From: CAYWKS01 sp964458935
Lineage (GTDB): Bacteria > Planctomycetota > Phycisphaerae > Phycisphaerales > Zrk34
Reading direction: 5' to 3'
NCBI GenBank assembly: GCA_964458935.1
Contig: CAYWKS010000006.1
Coordinates: 66,562-130,561 of the forward strand
Length of the DNA stretch: 64,000 nucleotides
The position numbers and the translations under genes are program-made. The notes under the pieces are model-generated. The model was not told the origin of the DNA and did not search any database. It saw only the letters and a program-made list of their open reading frames with translations. Positions 62,318-64,000 of this stretch are shown here, piece after piece. Positions within the stretch are counted from its first letter, which is position 1. The number at the start of each line of letters is the position of its first letter.

Positions 62318-63335
62318 CGCGACCCGGTCGGCCGCGGCGGTCGGAGACCGTTCGCACGCCCAACTCGATCGCCGTCAGTTGCAACCTTACCTGTACGTCG
62401 ATCGGCACGCCGCGGACTTCAAATCCGTCCAGGTCCATTTCATCCAGTGCGCTGCGAAAGGCAAGGTAGTTGCGCGGTACGCCGGGCTCGCTTTCTTCAT
62501 GCGGCCCGTTGACCTCCCAGAGCGGGACCTCGGTGACCATGCACAACGGATCGCCGCCCAGCGACCGGACATGCTCCATCGAGCTGTCGCCAAACATGGC
62601 CGCGGTGTTCGGATCATCCTGCCCATTGAAGTATGCGCGCATCGCCGCGCCGGTCGGCGTCGTCGAGAACCCCGGCCCGATGTACGCAAACCCCTTCTCG
62701 CCCCCGCGGTCCCAATCGAAAAGGCCCAACCCGGCCCGCACGACCGCCTGCGCGTAGGCTTGCCGAAGCTCGGCGGACCGGTCGATCCATGACTGTTCGA
62801 TCAGATGCCACACCCCCGTGGCCGCCGCCATGCCGTGCAGCGAAAGGTGCAGATCGTAGGGGCCGTGCTCACGCAGGAACGCACTGACGATCGCATTCTC
62901 CACGCGTCCATCGGGGTAGGCGAACTCGACGTCGCGGCCGGGCTTCTCGCGGAACCGCCCGGTGTAGAATGGGATCGGGTCGGGCCAGGCGTCGATCCAA
63001 TCGCGGTTCGCCGCTTCGCCGTCGGGGTTCACATGGGGGACCACCACGAAGGTGCAGGCCGATGCCGCTCGCGACGCTGCCAACCCTCCCGCCGCGCCGC
63101 TCAGCCCTTCCACCAGCCGCAACAGTGTCTCGCTGCCGACCGGCTCATCGCTGTGCGACCCGGCGAGCAGCGAGACAACAAGCGGGCCGTCGCCTGCAAC
63201 CACACCCCAGATGGGCCGGCCTTGCGCCGTGTGGCCGATGACACGGCCCCCCGCATCCGCCAGCCGCTGCTCGCGTTGCTCCGCCGGCGTGAAATGCTCA
63301 ATCGACTCGCCGGTCCATTCGATCCAATCGGCCAT
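62304..63335 (-). CDS. M14-family zinc carboxypeptidase-like protein
   Basis: A 343-residue M14 peptidase-like protein. The HxxE zinc pair is in AGSHSDEPVG; VVPHVNPDGE and the third zinc ligand His in LHLSLHGM follow, and the catalytic Glu is placed at MVTEVPLWE. The substrate class is not clear; members act on peptidoglycan peptides or cytoplasmic substrates. No signal peptide, so it is probably cytoplasmic. The ATG at 63335 is the best start. Confidence 0.85.
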   Translation of the reverse strand: MADWIEWTGESIEHFTPAEQREQRLADAGGRVIGHTAQGRPIWGVVAGDGPLVVSLLAGSHSDEPVGSETLLRLVEGLSGAAGGLAASRAASACTFVVVPHVNPDGEAANRDWIDAWPDPIPFYTGRFREKPGRDVEFAYPDGRVENAIVSAFLREHGPYDLHLSLHGMAAATGVWHLIEQSWIDRSAELRQAYAQAVVRAGLGLFDWDRGGEKGFAYIGPGFSTTPTGAAMRAYFNGQDDPNTAAMFGDSSMEHVRSLGGDPLCMVTEVPLWEVNGPHEESEPGVPRNYLAFRSALDEMDLDGFEVRGVPIDVQVRLQLTAIELGVRTVSDRRGRPGRATCP

Positions 63336-63479
63336 GGACAATCTCCAGCGCGGGGCGCACGTGCGGGTCCACCCGCAGGTCTCGCCGAAATTGTGCCGGA
63401 TGCGGTTCACATCCACCACCCGAGCGACTAGGCTGCCGCAGGGTAACCCAGTCTAGACATCCTCACTGGAAGGCAACGC

Positions 63480-63941
63480 ATGAACGTTCAGGAGAAGACC
63501 GTCGTCAGCTTCGCTTACACCGTCAAAGACGAGGCGGGCGAGGTGCTCGACACCTCTGAGGGACGCGAGCCGCTGGCGTACCTTCATGGCATGGGCCAGA
63601 TCGTCCCCGGGCTCGAGCAGGCGATGGCTGGCAAGGAGCCCGGCGAGCAGTTGCGCGTGGTCGTCGAGCCGGCCGAGGGCTACGGCGAGCACGACCCGCA
63701 ATTGATCCAGCCGGTCCCGCGCGATCGCTTCCAGGGCGTCGACGATATCCAGCCCGGCATGCAGTTCACCGCCCAGACCGAGGCCGGACCCCGAACCGTC
63801 ACCGTCACGGAGGTCACCGACGACCAGGTGACCGTCGACGCGAATCACCCGCTGGCCGGCCAGACACTGCACTTCGATGTCAAGGTCGTCGAAGTCCGTG
63901 AAGCGACGCCGGAAGAACTCGCCCACGGCCACGCGCACTGA
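63480..63941 (+). CDS. FKBP-type peptidyl-prolyl isomerase, SlyD-like
   Basis: A 153-residue prolyl isomerase. The FKBP core with its IF-domain insertion is clear: VVSFAYTVKDEAGEVLDTSEG, LAYLHGMGQIVPGLEQAMAG, AEGYGEHDPQLIQPVPRDRF and the C-terminal TLHFDVKVVEVREATPEELAHGH. A short His-rich tail (HGHAH) recalls SlyD's metal-binding end. GGAAGG lies six bases before the ATG at 63480. Cytoplasmic chaperone and folding helper. Confidence 0.93.
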   Translation: MNVQEKTVVSFAYTVKDEAGEVLDTSEGREPLAYLHGMGQIVPGLEQAMAGKEPGEQLRVVVEPAEGYGEHDPQLIQPVPRDRFQGVDDIQPGMQFTAQTEAGPRTVTVTEVTDDQVTVDANHPLAGQTLHFDVKVVEVREATPEELAHGHAH

Positions 63942-64000
63942 ACCACTAAGTCCGCGATCGATCGCACGAAGTGAGCAACAAGCGCCACGCTCCCCAAGCA

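Overview
The window is high-GC, gene-dense bacterial DNA. A planctomycete, probably of the class Phycisphaerae, fits best. Supporting features are a pseudopilus operon with an oversized GspK-like protein, a stand-alone pseudopilin with an H-X9-DG type C-terminus, a Ser/Thr kinase with a LamG-type exterior, TPR and coiled-coil proteins of no known role, a HEIVH secreted peptidase, and tRNA genes without an encoded CCA. The taxonomic call is inference; no rRNA or marker phylogeny was available.

Layout. 1-5300: a truncated secreted heparinase-type lyase, a SAM methyltransferase and an FHA-GAF histidine kinase. 5370-6032: tRNA-His with a good promoter and terminator, then RNase HI. 6064-20095: a minus-strand type II secretion/type IV pilus block, in transcription order a GspE/PilB ATPase, PilT, a second GspE/PilB ATPase, GspF, four pseudopilins, a GspJ-like pseudopilin and a giant GspK. 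The pseudopilin genes overlap by ATGA. The second ATPase has a structured leader and an AT-rich upstream region. 20256-26240: a probably frameshifted gene, a C-terminal processing protease, two unrecognised small proteins with a membrane peptide between, a GNAT enzyme and a phosphodiesterase. 26274-33561: ValS, a TPR protein, TrpF, a rhomboid-TPR fusion, an unknown and a thioredoxin-like protein. 33694-39235: a tripartite export operon (TolC-like, membrane fusion protein, MacB-type ATPase and permease). 39460-41047: a two-gene cassette of atypical codon use bracketed by 55-bp direct repeats, one copy fused to an IS3-type transposase relic. 41128-43702: a HEIVH peptidase and a divergent membrane-anchored protein. 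43728-51300: tRNA-Arg, a receptor-like Ser/Thr kinase, an AmrS-like radical SAM enzyme, a zinc-ribbon peptide and HypF. 51860-57147: a small charged protein, a PocR-GAF-SpoIIE phosphatase, a secreted TPR protein, a free TSCPD domain and an unknown. 57316-63941: a zinc-ribbon coiled-coil protein with a degenerate RNase H-TIGR04076-like fusion, an H-X9-DG pseudopilin, a sugar isomerase-like protein, DacB, a small lipoprotein, an M14 peptidase and an FKBP isomerase.

Function. The window is rich in envelope biology: pseudopilus assembly and retraction motors, a tripartite exporter, periplasmic proteases, a peptidoglycan carboxypeptidase and receptor-like signalling. Core housekeeping genes (valS, trpF, rnhA, two tRNAs) are interspersed. 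The least explained items are the gspE leader RNA, the RNase H fold that has lost its catalytic residues, the free TSCPD domain and the repeat-bracketed cassette.
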